From NCBI GenBank assembly GCA_021324445.1, contig JAJPJC010000391.1:1-59494 (forward strand): DNA of 59,494 bases, given 5' to 3'. Positions within the stretch are counted from its first letter, which is position 1, and each line of letters starts with the position of its first letter. Shown piece by piece: positions 1 through 8,793 of the stretch. The notes under the pieces were generated by a model that saw only the letters and a program-made list of their open reading frames with translations, was not told where the DNA came from and ran no database searches. The DNA comes from Isosphaeraceae bacterium (lineage in GTDB: Bacteria; Planctomycetota; Planctomycetia; Isosphaerales; Isosphaeraceae). The position numbers and the translations under genes are program-made.

Positions 1-44
1 GGGCGGTAGCCCCTGGGAGAGCGTTCCGGCGCCTCCCCTTGGAA

Positions 45-90
45 GAGCCCCGCAGGGGCGACAGTCACCCCTGTCGCCCCTGCGGGGCTC
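45..90. repeat. Perfect 20-bp stem hairpin
   Basis: Bases 45-64 are the exact reverse complement of bases 71-90, with a 6-base loop TCACCC between them. There is no U-tract after it, so it is not a textbook intrinsic terminator, although it could end transcription entering from the left of the window. It fits the general pattern of intergenic palindromes in this window. Confidence 0.85.
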
Positions 91-126
91 CTGGGAAGAG
101 AGGGGGGCTCGGCGCTCCGCGGTCCA

Positions 127-146
127 CCAGGGGCTGACGCCCCTGG
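127..146. repeat. TGAC-loop hairpin
   Basis: Stem CCAGGGGC (127-134), loop TGAC (135-138), stem GCCCCTGG (139-146), perfectly paired. The same loop TGAC with different but perfectly paired stems recurs at 13707-13846, so this is one copy of a dispersed hairpin family. Confidence 0.8.
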
Positions 147-469
147 CTATTGACTCCGGGGCTTTCGGAACAGACTCTTAGTGGATCTGGACGGCTGGGA
201 GCTGAGGGACGACGACGCGGATCGGCAGAGAGAGTTGTTCGAGATCATGCTGAGGACCCGCAATGTCTCCGCTGAGCACCTTGCGGATCTGGCCAGCGAG
301 GTGGGTAAGGTCCCATGAGACCGTCCCGAGGAGGCCGCTGGGGCGTGCCTCGAAGATGAATTGCCCGCGAAGTATCACCAACGCAAGCCGAACGGTGAGG
401 CGCTCTTGAGAATCATTGATCGTCGCCTGCTCGCCTCGCCTCAGGGCACCGCCGGAGCCTGAAGAAGCC

Positions 470-1357
470 ATGAAGCATCTCCCGGTTGGTCCGCTCTACT
501 ACGAGTTCAGCCGGCACCACGAGCCACGTCTTCAGATCGAGCCGGGCGAGACCTTGGTCGTCGCGACCGAGGACGCGCTCTCGGGTCAGATCCGCAGCGA
601 TGCCGACCGCCGTGATAAGACCAGGATGCCCTACAGCAACCCGCTCACGGGCCCGATTGCCGTGGAGGGGGCCGAACCGGGCGATGCTCTGGCGGTGGCG
701 ATCGGCGCGATCCGGCCGACGATCGGGCAGTGCGCCACGCGGACCGCCGACCCCAAGCAATTGTGCGAATGGCTGGGGACCGACTGCCCCCACGGCACCC
801 ATGTCTGCCCGATCCGCGACGGCTGGATCCACTGGAGCGACTCGGTCCGCATCCCCTACGCCCCCATGCTGGGCTGCATCGGCACGGCGCCCGATTGGGG
901 CTCACCGACAACCGCGCCGGCCGGGCCGCACGGCGGCAACCTGGACCTCGTCGAGACCTGCCCGGGAAGTACGATCTTCCTCCCCGTCTTCGTCCCCGGT
1001 GGACGGCTCTACCTGGGCGATGCCCACGCCGCGATGGGTCACGGCGAGCTCTCGGCCACCGGTCTGGAGATGCCCGCCGAGTCGACGATCACCGTGGACT
1101 TGATCAAAGGGAAGCGGCTGACCGGTCCCCGGATCGAGTCGCCCGAGGAGATCCTGGCGGTCGCCAGCGGCTGCCCGATGGAACGGTCGATCGCCCAGGC
1201 CTACGCCCAGCTCATCCTCTGGATGGAGGCCGAGCACGGCTGGGACCGCTGGCGGGCCTATGATCTCCTGACCCATGTCGGCCGGATCTCGGTCGGCTAC
1301 TACGGCATCGGCACGGTCGCCGCCAAGGTCGAGAAGCGCTACCTCGCTGGGCGATGA
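470..1357 (+). CDS. Acetamidase/formamidase family protein
   Basis: A 295-residue cytoplasmic protein of the FmdA/AmdA family, which hydrolyses short amides such as formamide or acetamide to the acid and ammonia. The middle of the protein carries the family's metal-site region, with the run LGDAHAAMGHGE at about residues 181-192, preceded by a Gly/Pro-rich segment and an ETCPGSTIFLPVFVPGG strand. The start at 470 is chosen because GAAGAAG lies just upstream and the protein then begins MKHLPVGPL; the frame is open to 416, but those residues look like non-coding sequence. Substrate cannot be told from sequence. It ends 12 bases from the convergent DapA-like gene. Confidence 0.85.
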   Translation: MKHLPVGPLYYEFSRHHEPRLQIEPGETLVVATEDALSGQIRSDADRRDKTRMPYSNPLTGPIAVEGAEPGDALAVAIGAIRPTIGQCATRTADPKQLCEWLGTDCPHGTHVCPIRDGWIHWSDSVRIPYAPMLGCIGTAPDWGSPTTAPAGPHGGNLDLVETCPGSTIFLPVFVPGGRLYLGDAHAAMGHGELSATGLEMPAESTITVDLIKGKRLTGPRIESPEEILAVASGCPMERSIAQAYAQLILWMEAEHGWDRWRAYDLLTHVGRISVGYYGIGTVAAKVEKRYLAGR

Positions 1358-1369
1358 CCCCGCCGATCG

Positions 1370-2281
1370 TCACCGCGCCAGGCCGGCCTCGGCCGCGAGG
1401 ATGGGTTCGATCAGCGCTCGGATTTCGGCCTCCTCCGCGGCGGTGACCCGGCGCTGGGGTGGTCGAGGAGGGCCGAAGTCGCGACCGGTCAAGCGGAGGG
1501 CCGCCTTGAGCATGCTGATGTTGTACGAGTCGCCGGCCCGGGCCCGGTAATCCTCGATCGGGCGGAGGACCCGCAGGGTCTCCATCGCCTCGGCGTATTT
1601 TCCTTCGATCAGAGCCCGGTGCATCGACAGAGTCAGCCGCGGGCAGAGGTTCCCCGCGCCGGTCGTGTAACCCGAGGCCCCGGCCAGATGAAAGAACGGC
1701 GCGAACCGCTCCGCCGTGCCGCAGTAGATCCCCAGGCGCCCGCGGTGGGCCTGGACGAAGCGGGCCAGGGCGTCCACGTCGTTGACCGCGTATTTGACCC
1801 CCACCAGCCGACCGGTCCCGGCCAGCTCGCCCAGCAGCTCCTCGCTGGGGAACGGCCCCTTCTTGTAGGCGAGGAACGGCAAGGGGAGCGCCTCCATCAA
1901 CGCCCGGAAATAGTCGCGCAGGCCGGCGTCACACAGGTACGGATGGACCGGCGGCATGACCAGCACGGCGTCGGCTCCGGCCTCCGCCGCCCCACGCCCG
2001 ATCTGGAGAGCATGCGGCAGACTCAGTCCAATCGGCGCCACGACGACCCCATCGGAGCCGACCGCCCGGTGCACAGCCTGGACGCAGGAGACGACCTCGG
2101 CCGCCGTCAAGGAGTGAAACTCGCTGGTCCCCGCGCCGGGGAGGAAGACGCGAATCCCCGCCTCGTAGACCGACCGTGCGAAGGAGCCGAGCACCTCCGG
2201 CAAGAGCGTGGCGCCATCCGAGGAGAACGGGGTCAGAGGAACGAGCTGGACCGTCGCGAGGCGCTCGAGATTCAATCCCAT
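1370..2281 (-). CDS. Dihydrodipicolinate synthase (DapA/NanA) family lyase
   Basis: A 303-residue TIM-barrel aldolase of the DHDPS/NAL superfamily. The catalytic Schiff-base lysine is visible in the segment LVGVKYAVND and the conserved tyrosine in PFLAYKKG. The N-terminus MGLNLERLATVQLVPLTPF is typical, and the open frame upstream of 2281 runs through a repeat, so I start there. The family includes DapA, sialate lyase, keto-deoxy-glucarate dehydratase and related pyruvate-dependent enzymes. Because the gene sits alone with an amidohydrolase rather than lysine genes, a catabolic sugar-acid or aldol reaction is more likely than DapA proper (inference). It lies downstream of the amidohydrolase on the same strand, separated by 196 bases that carry a repeat. 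Confidence 0.8.
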   Translation of the reverse strand: MGLNLERLATVQLVPLTPFSSDGATLLPEVLGSFARSVYEAGIRVFLPGAGTSEFHSLTAAEVVSCVQAVHRAVGSDGVVVAPIGLSLPHALQIGRGAAEAGADAVLVMPPVHPYLCDAGLRDYFRALMEALPLPFLAYKKGPFPSEELLGELAGTGRLVGVKYAVNDVDALARFVQAHRGRLGIYCGTAERFAPFFHLAGASGYTTGAGNLCPRLTLSMHRALIEGKYAEAMETLRVLRPIEDYRARAGDSYNISMLKAALRLTGRDFGPPRPPQRRVTAAEEAEIRALIEPILAAEAGLAR

Positions 2282-2372
2282 CGATAGTGGACTCCCAGGA
2301 GTTCGGTGCTGGTGGAAACGGAGTTGCTCTTTTCCCAAGACCCGACCACGGCCATCGGCCACAACCAAACAG

Positions 2373-2442
2373 GAATGGCAGATTCCAAATACCAGATTCA
2401 CCCCCCTTTGGAATTGGGAATCTGTCATCTGGAATTCCCAAG
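2373..2442. repeat. Interspersed GGGAATC-type palindromic element, copy A
   Basis: About 70 bases made of repeated GGGAATC/GATTCC-like words, ending in the palindrome GGAATTCC. Read on the opposite strand, the element at 8121-8218 aligns with it: both run from GAATGGCAGATTCCA through a C-rich or G-rich centre to TTGGGAATCTG and the GGGAATTCCCAAG end. Copy A lacks roughly 25 bases of the centre. It lies between the amidohydrolase and the DapA-like gene. Confidence 0.75.
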
Positions 2443-2477
2443 ACGCGCACGGCGCGGAGATCCGACAGAGATCGACG

Positions 2478-3371
2478 CTAATCGAAGGAGACGACCTGCT
2501 TCCAGTTCTCATAGATGATGCGATGAATCGCGTCCTCGGGGAACCGCGGGAACCTCGTCCCCTCGACGAGGTCGTTGACCTTCCAGAGCCCGGCCATGGC
2601 CTGGGCGGGCGTGGCGGAGGGGAAGTCCGACCCGAAGATCAACTTGTGCTCGACGCCGTACTCCAGCGCCGTCAGGAACGCCTGATAGTGCCGCCAGGGC
2701 CGGTAGTGCAAGGCGCTGGTGTCGGCGTAGAGGTTGCGGTGCTTGCGGATCAGGACGACGCACTCGGCCTCCCAGGGGTGGCCCAGGTGCGAGATGATCA
2801 TCCGCAGGTCCGGGCAGGCCACGGCGATGTCCTCGAGGAGGATCGGGTTGGCGTACTTCAGCGGGCCGTTGCGGACGAACGACGTCCCCTGGTGCCAGTT
2901 GATCGGGATGCCCAGCCGCTCCGCCTCGCGAAACAGCGGCAGGTGCTTCGGGTCCGACGGGTCGAAGCCCTGGTAGATCGGACCCAGCTTCAGCCCGCGC
3001 AAGTGGAGGTCGTTGACGTAGTGCCTGAGCTGCTCGACGCAAGCCGGGTCGTTGGGATCGACCGAGCACCAGCCGGTGAAGCGCTCCGAATGCTGCCGCA
3101 CGAAGTCGGCCACGGTCTCCTGCGAGCCGAAGATCCCGGTGAACGGCGCGCGGATCGCGAAGACGATGACCTTGTCACAGCCCTTCGTCGCTTCCAGGAG
3201 CTGCTCGGGACGACTGTCGAAGTTGTGCTTCCAGCTCTGGTCGTCCACCGCACAATGGACGTCCGTGGTCAGGCGCATCTTGGCCTGCTTGGCCGCCCAG
3301 GACGACGCGACGAACTCCTCCGAATAATGATCGGGATACCACATCAGGTTGGTGTGAATGTCGACCAGCAT
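2478..3371 (-). CDS. Amidohydrolase family protein (amidohydrolase_2 / ACMSD-like)
   Basis: A 297-residue metal-dependent TIM-barrel hydrolase or decarboxylase. It opens with MLVDIHTN, the strand-1 metal motif in a DxH form, has a lysine in LRGLKLGPIYQGF, a conserved histidine in INWHQGT, the SHLGHPWEAE histidine region, and the GSDFP aspartate near the C-terminus that acts as general base in the family. Members include aminocarboxymuconate-semialdehyde decarboxylase and lactone hydrolases; the substrate here is unknown. It stands 25 bases past the end of the kinase gene on the same strand and upstream of the DapA-like lyase, so the two may serve one catabolic route (inference). Confidence 0.85.
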   Translation of the reverse strand: MLVDIHTNLMWYPDHYSEEFVASSWAAKQAKMRLTTDVHCAVDDQSWKHNFDSRPEQLLEATKGCDKVIVFAIRAPFTGIFGSQETVADFVRQHSERFTGWCSVDPNDPACVEQLRHYVNDLHLRGLKLGPIYQGFDPSDPKHLPLFREAERLGIPINWHQGTSFVRNGPLKYANPILLEDIAVACPDLRMIISHLGHPWEAECVVLIRKHRNLYADTSALHYRPWRHYQAFLTALEYGVEHKLIFGSDFPSATPAQAMAGLWKVNDLVEGTRFPRFPEDAIHRIIYENWKQVVSFD

Positions 3372-3396
3372 CGATGGCTCCTGGAGCCCGGGCAGT

Positions 3397-6300
3397 TCAG
3401 GGTGTCGATGAGGATTCCAGGACGCCTTCCGCCTCGCGGAGGAATCCGAGCGCTTCCTGGTTGTTGGCCCAGCGGTCGGCCTTCACGAGGGTGCGGAGCT
3501 GGTCGAGGGCCGCGCGCGCGTCCGGGCTGTGTCCCAGCCGGTGGCTGGCCATGGCCGTGACGGCCAGCGCCAGCGGTGACGGCTCCTGGCCGGGCGGGGC
3601 GCCGGTCCGATCGCGGAGCGTTTCCAGGGCCCGGGCGGATTCGCCGGCCCGGTAGAGCGCCAGGGCCAGGGCATGGCGGTATTCGGCCAGGCGTTCGGGA
3701 TCGCCGGCAACCACCCGGCATGCGGCCTCGAGCCGGCGCAGGGCCAGGCGATTGTCGTCCGGTCGACCGATCGGCCGTACGATGGTCAGCCAGGCGGCCT
3801 CGTACAGTCGCGAGGCATTCTCGCTGCGGCGCTCGGCCACCTCCAGCGCCGCCGCCCGCAGCCGCGGGCTGAGGGTGCCATCGGCGCGGAGGGCCTCGAG
3901 GACCTCGGACTTGAGCAGGAGCCGCGAATACAGCGACTGCACCCGTTCGACGGCCGCCCGGCGCAGCGACAGCTCGAAGGCGGTCTCACCCTCCGGGGCC
4001 TCAATGCTCCAGATCTTGGCGGTATAGTCGATGCTTCCCGAGGCGATCTGGCGTCCGTCCCGGCTGATGGCCAGGCTGACGACCCCGCTGGTGTGGCCGC
4101 GGAGCGTCAGGACGGTCTCGCCACTGGCGACGTCCCAGAGCTTGATGGTCCGGTCGTCGCTGGCCGTGGCCAGCCGCCGGCCGTCGGGGAAGAACGCCAC
4201 GGCGGTGACCAGCCCGGTATGCCCGTGCAACTCGGCGGTCTGCCGGCGGGACTCCCAGTCCCAGAGCTTGACCTCGGCGGCGATCGGCCCGTGATACGCC
4301 CCGCCGACCGACGCGACCAGGCGGCCGTCGGGCGAGAACGCCACGTCCTGGACGCCGGTCGCGTGGCCGGCCAGTTCGACGACCTCGGCCCCGGTATTCG
4401 CGTTCCAGAGCCGGACGGTCTGATCCGCGCCCGCCGAGGCGATCCGCTGTCCGTCGGGCGCGAAGGCCACCGCGTGGACCGACCCCTTGTGGCCCGAGAG
4501 GGTCCGCACGACCGAGCCCTTGGCGGTGTCCCAGATCCGCAGCGTGCCGTCTTCGCTGGCCGTGACCAGCAGCGACCGGACGGGCGAGAAGGCCAGGTCG
4601 CTGATCGGTGCCGCGTGGCCCTCGAGCACGCGGCGGCAGACCCAGCTCGTGGTGTCCCAGAGGTTGAGCGCGCCGCCCCGGCCCGTTGCGGCCAGCGTCG
4701 AGCCATCGGGGGAGAACCCCAGGCCGATGTGTGCCAGCAAGCCGCGCCGGGCGAGGATCCGGCGCAGCTCCTCGCCGGTGCGCGGGTCCCAGATCCGGAC
4801 GTTCCCATCGTGGGCGGAGGCGACGCGACGCCCATCCGGCGCGAACGCCACCGTCCCGACCCACCCTTCACCGCCCCGGAACGTCACCTGGGAATCGGGC
4901 GCCGCCGCCGGCCAGAGCTTGACCGTCCCGTCCAGGCTTCCCGAGGCGGCCAGGACCCCGTCGGGGCTGAAGGCCACACAGTGGACGAACCCGGTGTGAC
5001 CATGAAAGGCGTCGTGGTCCCCGCCGGTGGCCAGGTCCCAGCGCCGGACGCTCTTGTCCTCGCTGCCGGAGACGAGCTGGGCCCCGTCGGGGGAGAACGC
5101 CAGGCCCCGGACGAACCCGCGATGGCCGATGAAGGTGTCGAGGAGCCGGCCGGTCTCCCAGTCCCAGAGCCGGATGCTCTGGTCCCAGCCGCCGGTCGCC
5201 AGCCGCCGGCCGACCGGGCTGAAGGCGGCGGCATAGACGAAGTTGACATGCCCGCGAAGCTGGTGCACGATTGGCCGGCCCGGGTGGGAGAGGTCGCAGA
5301 GGTCGACGACGTCCCGACTGGCCAGGGCCAGCCGGCTGCCGTCGGGGGAGAACCCCACGCTGAGCACGCCGCCGGGTCCACCGGCGATCGGCCGGCCCAG
5401 CGCCGTGCCGGTCCTGGCCGCGCGCAGCCGCGCATAGCCGGCCGTCGTGTAATCGTTGAAGTGCCCGCAGCCGCTGGCGATCGTGAGCCCATCGCGGCTG
5501 AAGGCCAGGCCCAGGATCTGAACGCCGCGCTCGGAGGCGCGCCACAACTCCTGTCCGGTCGTGGCATCGAGCAAAGCCAGGACGGCACCCTCCTCGGGTC
5601 CGGTGAATCCGTGGGCCATGGCGATCGTGCGGCCGTCGGGCGCGTAGGCCACAGCCTGGACGGCTCCGCGCAGGCCCCGAACGGCGAAGACCTCGGCACC
5701 GGTCTTGACGTCGCGGACCGTCAGTTCACCCGTCGCGCCCGCGCCGACCTGGCCCCAGGGGCCGGTCCCGGCGGCGACGCGCGCCCCGTCGGGCGAGAAC
5801 GCCACGCACCAGACGTCGCGGCCCTGGCTGGAGGCCCTCCAGGTCACGAGCTCCGAGTGTCCCAGGCGTTGAGCGTAGGCCCACTCCCAGGCACGGAGAT
5901 CGGCCGGGCAGCCGGCCAGCAGGTCGTCGGCCAGGGCGACGTTGTCGTCGAGGTACTCGCGACAGGCCAGGTTGACGCGGCTGACCGCGTCGCGGCGGCG
6001 CAGCGACTCGGCCTTGTGGGTGGCCTCGTACGACTTGACCAGGGCCACCATCCCCTGCCGCTCGGCCTCCTGGCGCTGGGCCTCGGTCTTGCGCTGCTCG
6101 CGGCCGATCAGGACGATCCCCGCCGACAACGCGGCCACCGCCGTGATCAGCAAGGCGGCGGCGCCGGCCACGATCGGCTTGTGCCGCCGCCCCCACCGCG
6201 ACAGCCGCGCCAGGGCCGGCTCGGGGTAGGCCGCGACCGGCTCGTCGGCCAGCCAACGCTCGATCTCCTCGGCCAGCTCCGTCGCCGAGCGATAGCGATC

Positions 6301-7797
6301 CTCGATCCGCCTCGCCATCGCCTTGAGACAGACCGCTTCCAAAGCGCGGGGAACTCGCGGATTCACCTGCCTGGGTGCGGGGAACTCTCCCAGCCGGACC
6401 CGGTCCAGCAGGGCCGTGACGTCGCACCAGACGTATTCGAACGGCGCGCGGCCGCTCAGGAGGGTGTAGAGCATGGCCCCCAGGCTGTACACGTCGCTGG
6501 CCGGCCCGAGCTGATCGAGCCGGCCCTCGGCCTGTTCGGGACTCATGTAGGCCGGCGTCCCGAATGCCGTACCCACCGCGGTGTCTGTCGAGCTGATGCG
6601 GCCCAGCGGCGGCTCGACACTGGAGCTGTCCCCGGCGTGCGCCGCATCGCCGGGGCCGGATCGGGGATCGGCTCGTGGGCCCGCGTCGGGTCGGCCGCCG
6701 CGAGGACGGTCCGCGGCGTCGGGTTCACGTCCCGATGCCGGGTCGGGCTCCGGTCGCGGCTCCGGCGCCGGTTCGCCGGGCGCGCGGGTGAAGACCTTGG
6801 CCAGGCCCCAGTCCACGACCAGCGACTCGTTGAACGGCCCGAGCAAGATGTTGGCCGGCTTGAGGTCCCGATGGAGGACTCCCCGGCTGTGGGCATAGGC
6901 GATGGTGTGGCAGATGTCGACCAATCGGTCCAGCAAGTGCCTCAGGGCCAGGATCCGCTCCTGCGGGTCGCGGTGCGGCTCCTCGTCGGCGCGATGGAAC
7001 CGCGCAATCGCCTCATCGAAACCGGTCCCGCGCACGAACCGCATCGCATAGAACGGCCGGCCCTCGTCGTCGATCCCCAGGCCGTAGACGGGGACGACCC
7101 CGGGGTGCTCGAGCCGGCCGGTGACCTCGGCCTCCAGCAGGAAGCGGTTGCGGCTGTCACCGTCATCGGCGCGCTCCGGCTTGATCTGCTTCAGGGCCAC
7201 CTCGCGCTGAAGCTCGGCGTCGAAGGCGACCGAGACCTTGCCGATGCCTCCCTGCGCGTGCGGGCGGAGGATCCGGAAGCGCATCCCCGCGGAGGTGGGC
7301 ATACCCAGGCACCATTCGATCGCCGGGGCGACGTGCGGCTCATCCTGGGGTGCTCCGGACCCGCTGGGGGCCAACGAGTCGTCGACTGCGGCGTCCGGCC
7401 CCGGATCGAAGCCCTGGCGATTGCCATTGACCGGGATCGAGGGCAGGGTGGGATTGGTGCTGAACTTGCCGGAGGCCGGGAGGCCACCCGGGTCCAATCG
7501 CCGGCGTTCCAGCTCGCCCCGCAGCCGTCCAAACGCGCTCAAGGCGTCCAGGCATCGGGACACGTCGCCCCCATGGCGCTCCAGCAGGCCCTCGACGAGC
7601 GACTCGAGCATCGCACACTGCTCGGAGGTGAGCGCGGCCCGCTCGACCAGCCGCTCGCCCAGTGAGCGGGGCCTGGCTGGGAAGGCTTCGTCGGGGCGGG
7701 GAGCCGCCAGATCGATCAGCGCGCGCCGTGGCAGGAAGCCCAGATGCACCGCCAGGGCCTCGAACAACAGCTCGCGATCGGCGCGGTCCTCCGTCAC
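3397..7797 (-). CDS. Ser/Thr protein kinase with transmembrane segment and WD40 repeats
   Basis: A 1466-residue membrane receptor-like kinase. The start is taken at the GTG at 7797, because residues after it (TEDRADRELLFEALAVHLGFL) match the usual N-terminal helical region of planctomycete kinases; upstream frame contains repeat DNA. Order: N-terminal helical domain (1-100), low-complexity linker, kinase domain (about 170-460) with the Gly loop GGIGKVSVAFD, VALKQI lysine, HRDLKPAN near residue 308, DWG in place of DFG, GTPAYMSPEQAEG and DVYSLGAMLYTLL, an acidic/Pro insertion before the activation segment, one transmembrane helix at about 539-562, then about 14 WD40 repeats (650-1265), enough for two seven-blade propellers, and a helical TPR-like tail. 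The kinase faces the cytoplasm if the propellers are outside (inference). DWG is common in this phylum and compatible with activity. Confidence 0.92.
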   Translation of the reverse strand: MTEDRADRELLFEALAVHLGFLPRRALIDLAAPRPDEAFPARPRSLGERLVERAALTSEQCAMLESLVEGLLERHGGDVSRCLDALSAFGRLRGELERRRLDPGGLPASGKFSTNPTLPSIPVNGNRQGFDPGPDAAVDDSLAPSGSGAPQDEPHVAPAIEWCLGMPTSAGMRFRILRPHAQGGIGKVSVAFDAELQREVALKQIKPERADDGDSRNRFLLEAEVTGRLEHPGVVPVYGLGIDDEGRPFYAMRFVRGTGFDEAIARFHRADEEPHRDPQERILALRHLLDRLVDICHTIAYAHSRGVLHRDLKPANILLGPFNESLVVDWGLAKVFTRAPGEPAPEPRPEPDPASGREPDAADRPRGGRPDAGPRADPRSGPGDAAHAGDSSSVEPPLGRISSTDTAVGTAFGTPAYMSPEQAEGRLDQLGPASDVYSLGAMLYTLLSGRAPFEYVWCDVTALLDRVRLGEFPAPRQVNPRVPRALEAVCLKAMARRIEDRYRSATELAEEIERWLADEPVAAYPEPALARLSRWGRRHKPIVAGAAALLITAVAALSAGIVLIGREQRKTEAQRQEAERQGMVALVKSYEATHKAESLRRRDAVSRVNLACREYLDDNVALADDLLAGCPADLRAWEWAYAQRLGHSELVTWRASSQGRDVWCVAFSPDGARVAAGTGPWGQVGAGATGELTVRDVKTGAEVFAVRGLRGAVQAVAYAPDGRTIAMAHGFTGPEEGAVLALLDATTGQELWRASERGVQILGLAFSRDGLTIASGCGHFNDYTTAGYARLRAARTGTALGRPIAGGPGGVLSVGFSPDGSRLALASRDVVDLCDLSHPGRPIVHQLRGHVNFVYAAAFSPVGRRLATGGWDQSIRLWDWETGRLLDTFIGHRGFVRGLAFSPDGAQLVSGSEDKSVRRWDLATGGDHDAFHGHTGFVHCVAFSPDGVLAASGSLDGTVKLWPAAAPDSQVTFRGGEGWVGTVAFAPDGRRVASAHDGNVRIWDPRTGEELRRILARRGLLAHIGLGFSPDGSTLAATGRGGALNLWDTTSWVCRRVLEGHAAPISDLAFSPVRSLLVTASEDGTLRIWDTAKGSVVRTLSGHKGSVHAVAFAPDGQRIASAGADQTVRLWNANTGAEVVELAGHATGVQDVAFSPDGRLVASVGGAYHGPIAAEVKLWDWESRRQTAELHGHTGLVTAVAFFPDGRRLATASDDRTIKLWDVASGETVLTLRGHTSGVVSLAISRDGRQIASGSIDYTAKIWSIEAPEGETAFELSLRRAAVERVQSLYSRLLLKSEVLEALRADGTLSPRLRAAALEVAERRSENASRLYEAAWLTIVRPIGRPDDNRLALRRLEAACRVVAGDPERLAEYRHALALALYRAGESARALETLRDRTGAPPGQEPSPLALAVTAMASHRLGHSPDARAALDQLRTLVKADRWANNQEALGFLREAEGVLESSSTP

Positions 7798-8120
7798 GGC
7801 ATCGACCCCCCGAAATCCAACCCGTGTCGTCCCGTCCCGGCGACATGCGCGGCGCCGACGATCGAAGACGAGCTGGAACGGTCGCAGACCGGACCCATCA
7901 AGATGGCCTTTATTGTAGCCGTTCGAACCGCACAGGGCCAGATTTCGGGAGCCACCGTTTCGCTGCGGCAGGCCGGCCCGCCGTGCGATCCGGCACAGGC
8001 GGACTGACCGATCGATCGGCCGGGACCTGGCGAGGTCGGCGCCCGGTCCCGTATACTTCGGACCGGCCGTTGATGAAGGGATCGGCAATCCGGGCGTCCT
8101 CGCCCTGGGTAGGATCTCCG
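7798..8120. other. Divergent intergenic region between kinase and RidA-like gene
   Basis: No gene is seen. A TACAAT hexamer on the minus strand (7912-7917), within an AT-richer patch, lies about 115 bases before the kinase start and is a possible -10 box; no good -35 accompanies it. The right end of the region merges with repeat copy B. Confidence 0.35.
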
Positions 8121-8218
8121 CTTGGGAATTCCCAATGACAGATCCCAGATTCCCAATGGGGAGGGATCCGGAGTTGGGAATCAGGAATCTGGGATTTGGA
8201 ATCTGGAATCTGCCATTC
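8121..8218. repeat. Interspersed GGGAATC-type palindromic element, copy B
   Basis: About 98 bases that start with the palindrome TTGGGAATTCCCAA and continue with GATCCCAGATTCCCAATGGGG, then four closely spaced GGAATC or GGATTT words ending in CTGCCATTC. Its reverse complement matches copy A at 2373-2442. It sits just upstream of the RidA-like gene and could be transcribed as part of its leader. Confidence 0.75.
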
Positions 8219-8265
8219 GGGTCAGGTCGACCGCGCCCCTCGATGAGATGACGGAGGAAGACACG

Positions 8266-8793
8266 ATGAGTCGAAATCACGCCGGACGCATGGACCGACG
8301 CGCCTTGATCGATGGCGGTGTGGCGGGAATGCTGGCCGGTTCCCTGGCCATCTCGGGGTTGATTCCCGGGCCGGCGCGGGCCGCCGGGAGCCAAGCCCAG
8401 CCGGAGGGAGCCGGCCCGCTCGTGGGTCTGTATCCCGAGGGTGCTCCCGCGGCCGACGTCGGCTACTCTCCGGGCATCGCCGCGGGCGGACAGCGGGTGA
8501 TCTTCGTCTCGGGGCAGGGGCCCTCGGATTACGACGCGGACATCGAGACCCAGATCCGCCAGACTTTCCAGCGGATCGGCGCGGTCCTCAAGGCCGGTGG
8601 GGCCAGCTTCCGCGACGTGGCGATGATGCGGTCGTATTTCGTCAACATCCAGCGCGACCTGGCCAGTTTCCGCAAGGTGCGCCGGGAATTCCTGACCAGG
8701 CCGTACCCGGCCTCGACGGCGGTCGGCGTGACCGCCCTGGCGATCCCCAAGCTCCAGATCGAGATCGAGGCCATCGCCATCATCGGGCGTTGA
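8266..8793 (+). CDS. Exported RidA (YjgF/UK114)-like protein lacking the catalytic Arg
   Basis: A 175-residue protein with a twin-arginine-type signal (MDRRALIDGGVAGMLAGSLAISGL, cleaved near ARA-AG), followed by a full RidA fold from about residue 55. The start at 8266 follows GGAGGA at good spacing. RidA enzymes deaminate reactive enamines/imines using an Arg in the motif PARSxV; here the matching place reads PASTAV, so the Arg is replaced by Ser. The C-terminal KLQIEIEAIAI strand is intact. Export plus loss of the Arg argue against ordinary imine deaminase action; a small-molecule binding role is possible (inference). Confidence 0.85.
   Translation: MSRNHAGRMDRRALIDGGVAGMLAGSLAISGLIPGPARAAGSQAQPEGAGPLVGLYPEGAPAADVGYSPGIAAGGQRVIFVSGQGPSDYDADIETQIRQTFQRIGAVLKAGGASFRDVAMMRSYFVNIQRDLASFRKVRREFLTRPYPASTAVGVTALAIPKLQIEIEAIAIIGR

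Larger units (their letters stand above)
1..469. other. Gene-poor leader region with hairpins
   Basis: No convincing gene is seen before the amidase start. The stretch holds two clear hairpins (annotated separately) and, at the very first bases, what looks like the right half of a third one (GGGC, loop GGTA, GCCC). A short open frame runs from 154 to 318 on the plus strand; from a GTG at 181 it would encode 45 residues rich in acidic and Leu residues. I do not recognise it, it has no obvious ribosome binding site, and it may be a gene remnant. Confidence 0.5.

Noticed and set aside
178..471. 97-codon minus-strand frame before the amidase gene.
   Set aside because: No ribosome binding site or recognisable family; overlaps hairpins and the amidase leader.
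4000..5900. Regularly spaced similar DNA words, suggestive of a repeat array or CRISPR.
   Set aside because: The period of about 126 bases and the translated pattern show that these are WD40 repeats of the kinase protein.
3673..7665. Very long open frame (1330 codons) on the plus strand opposite the kinase gene.
   Set aside because: It is the antisense shadow of a GC-rich coding region; its residues are Arg/Gly/Pro/Val-rich repeats without family signatures, while the minus strand has clear kinase and WD40 motifs.
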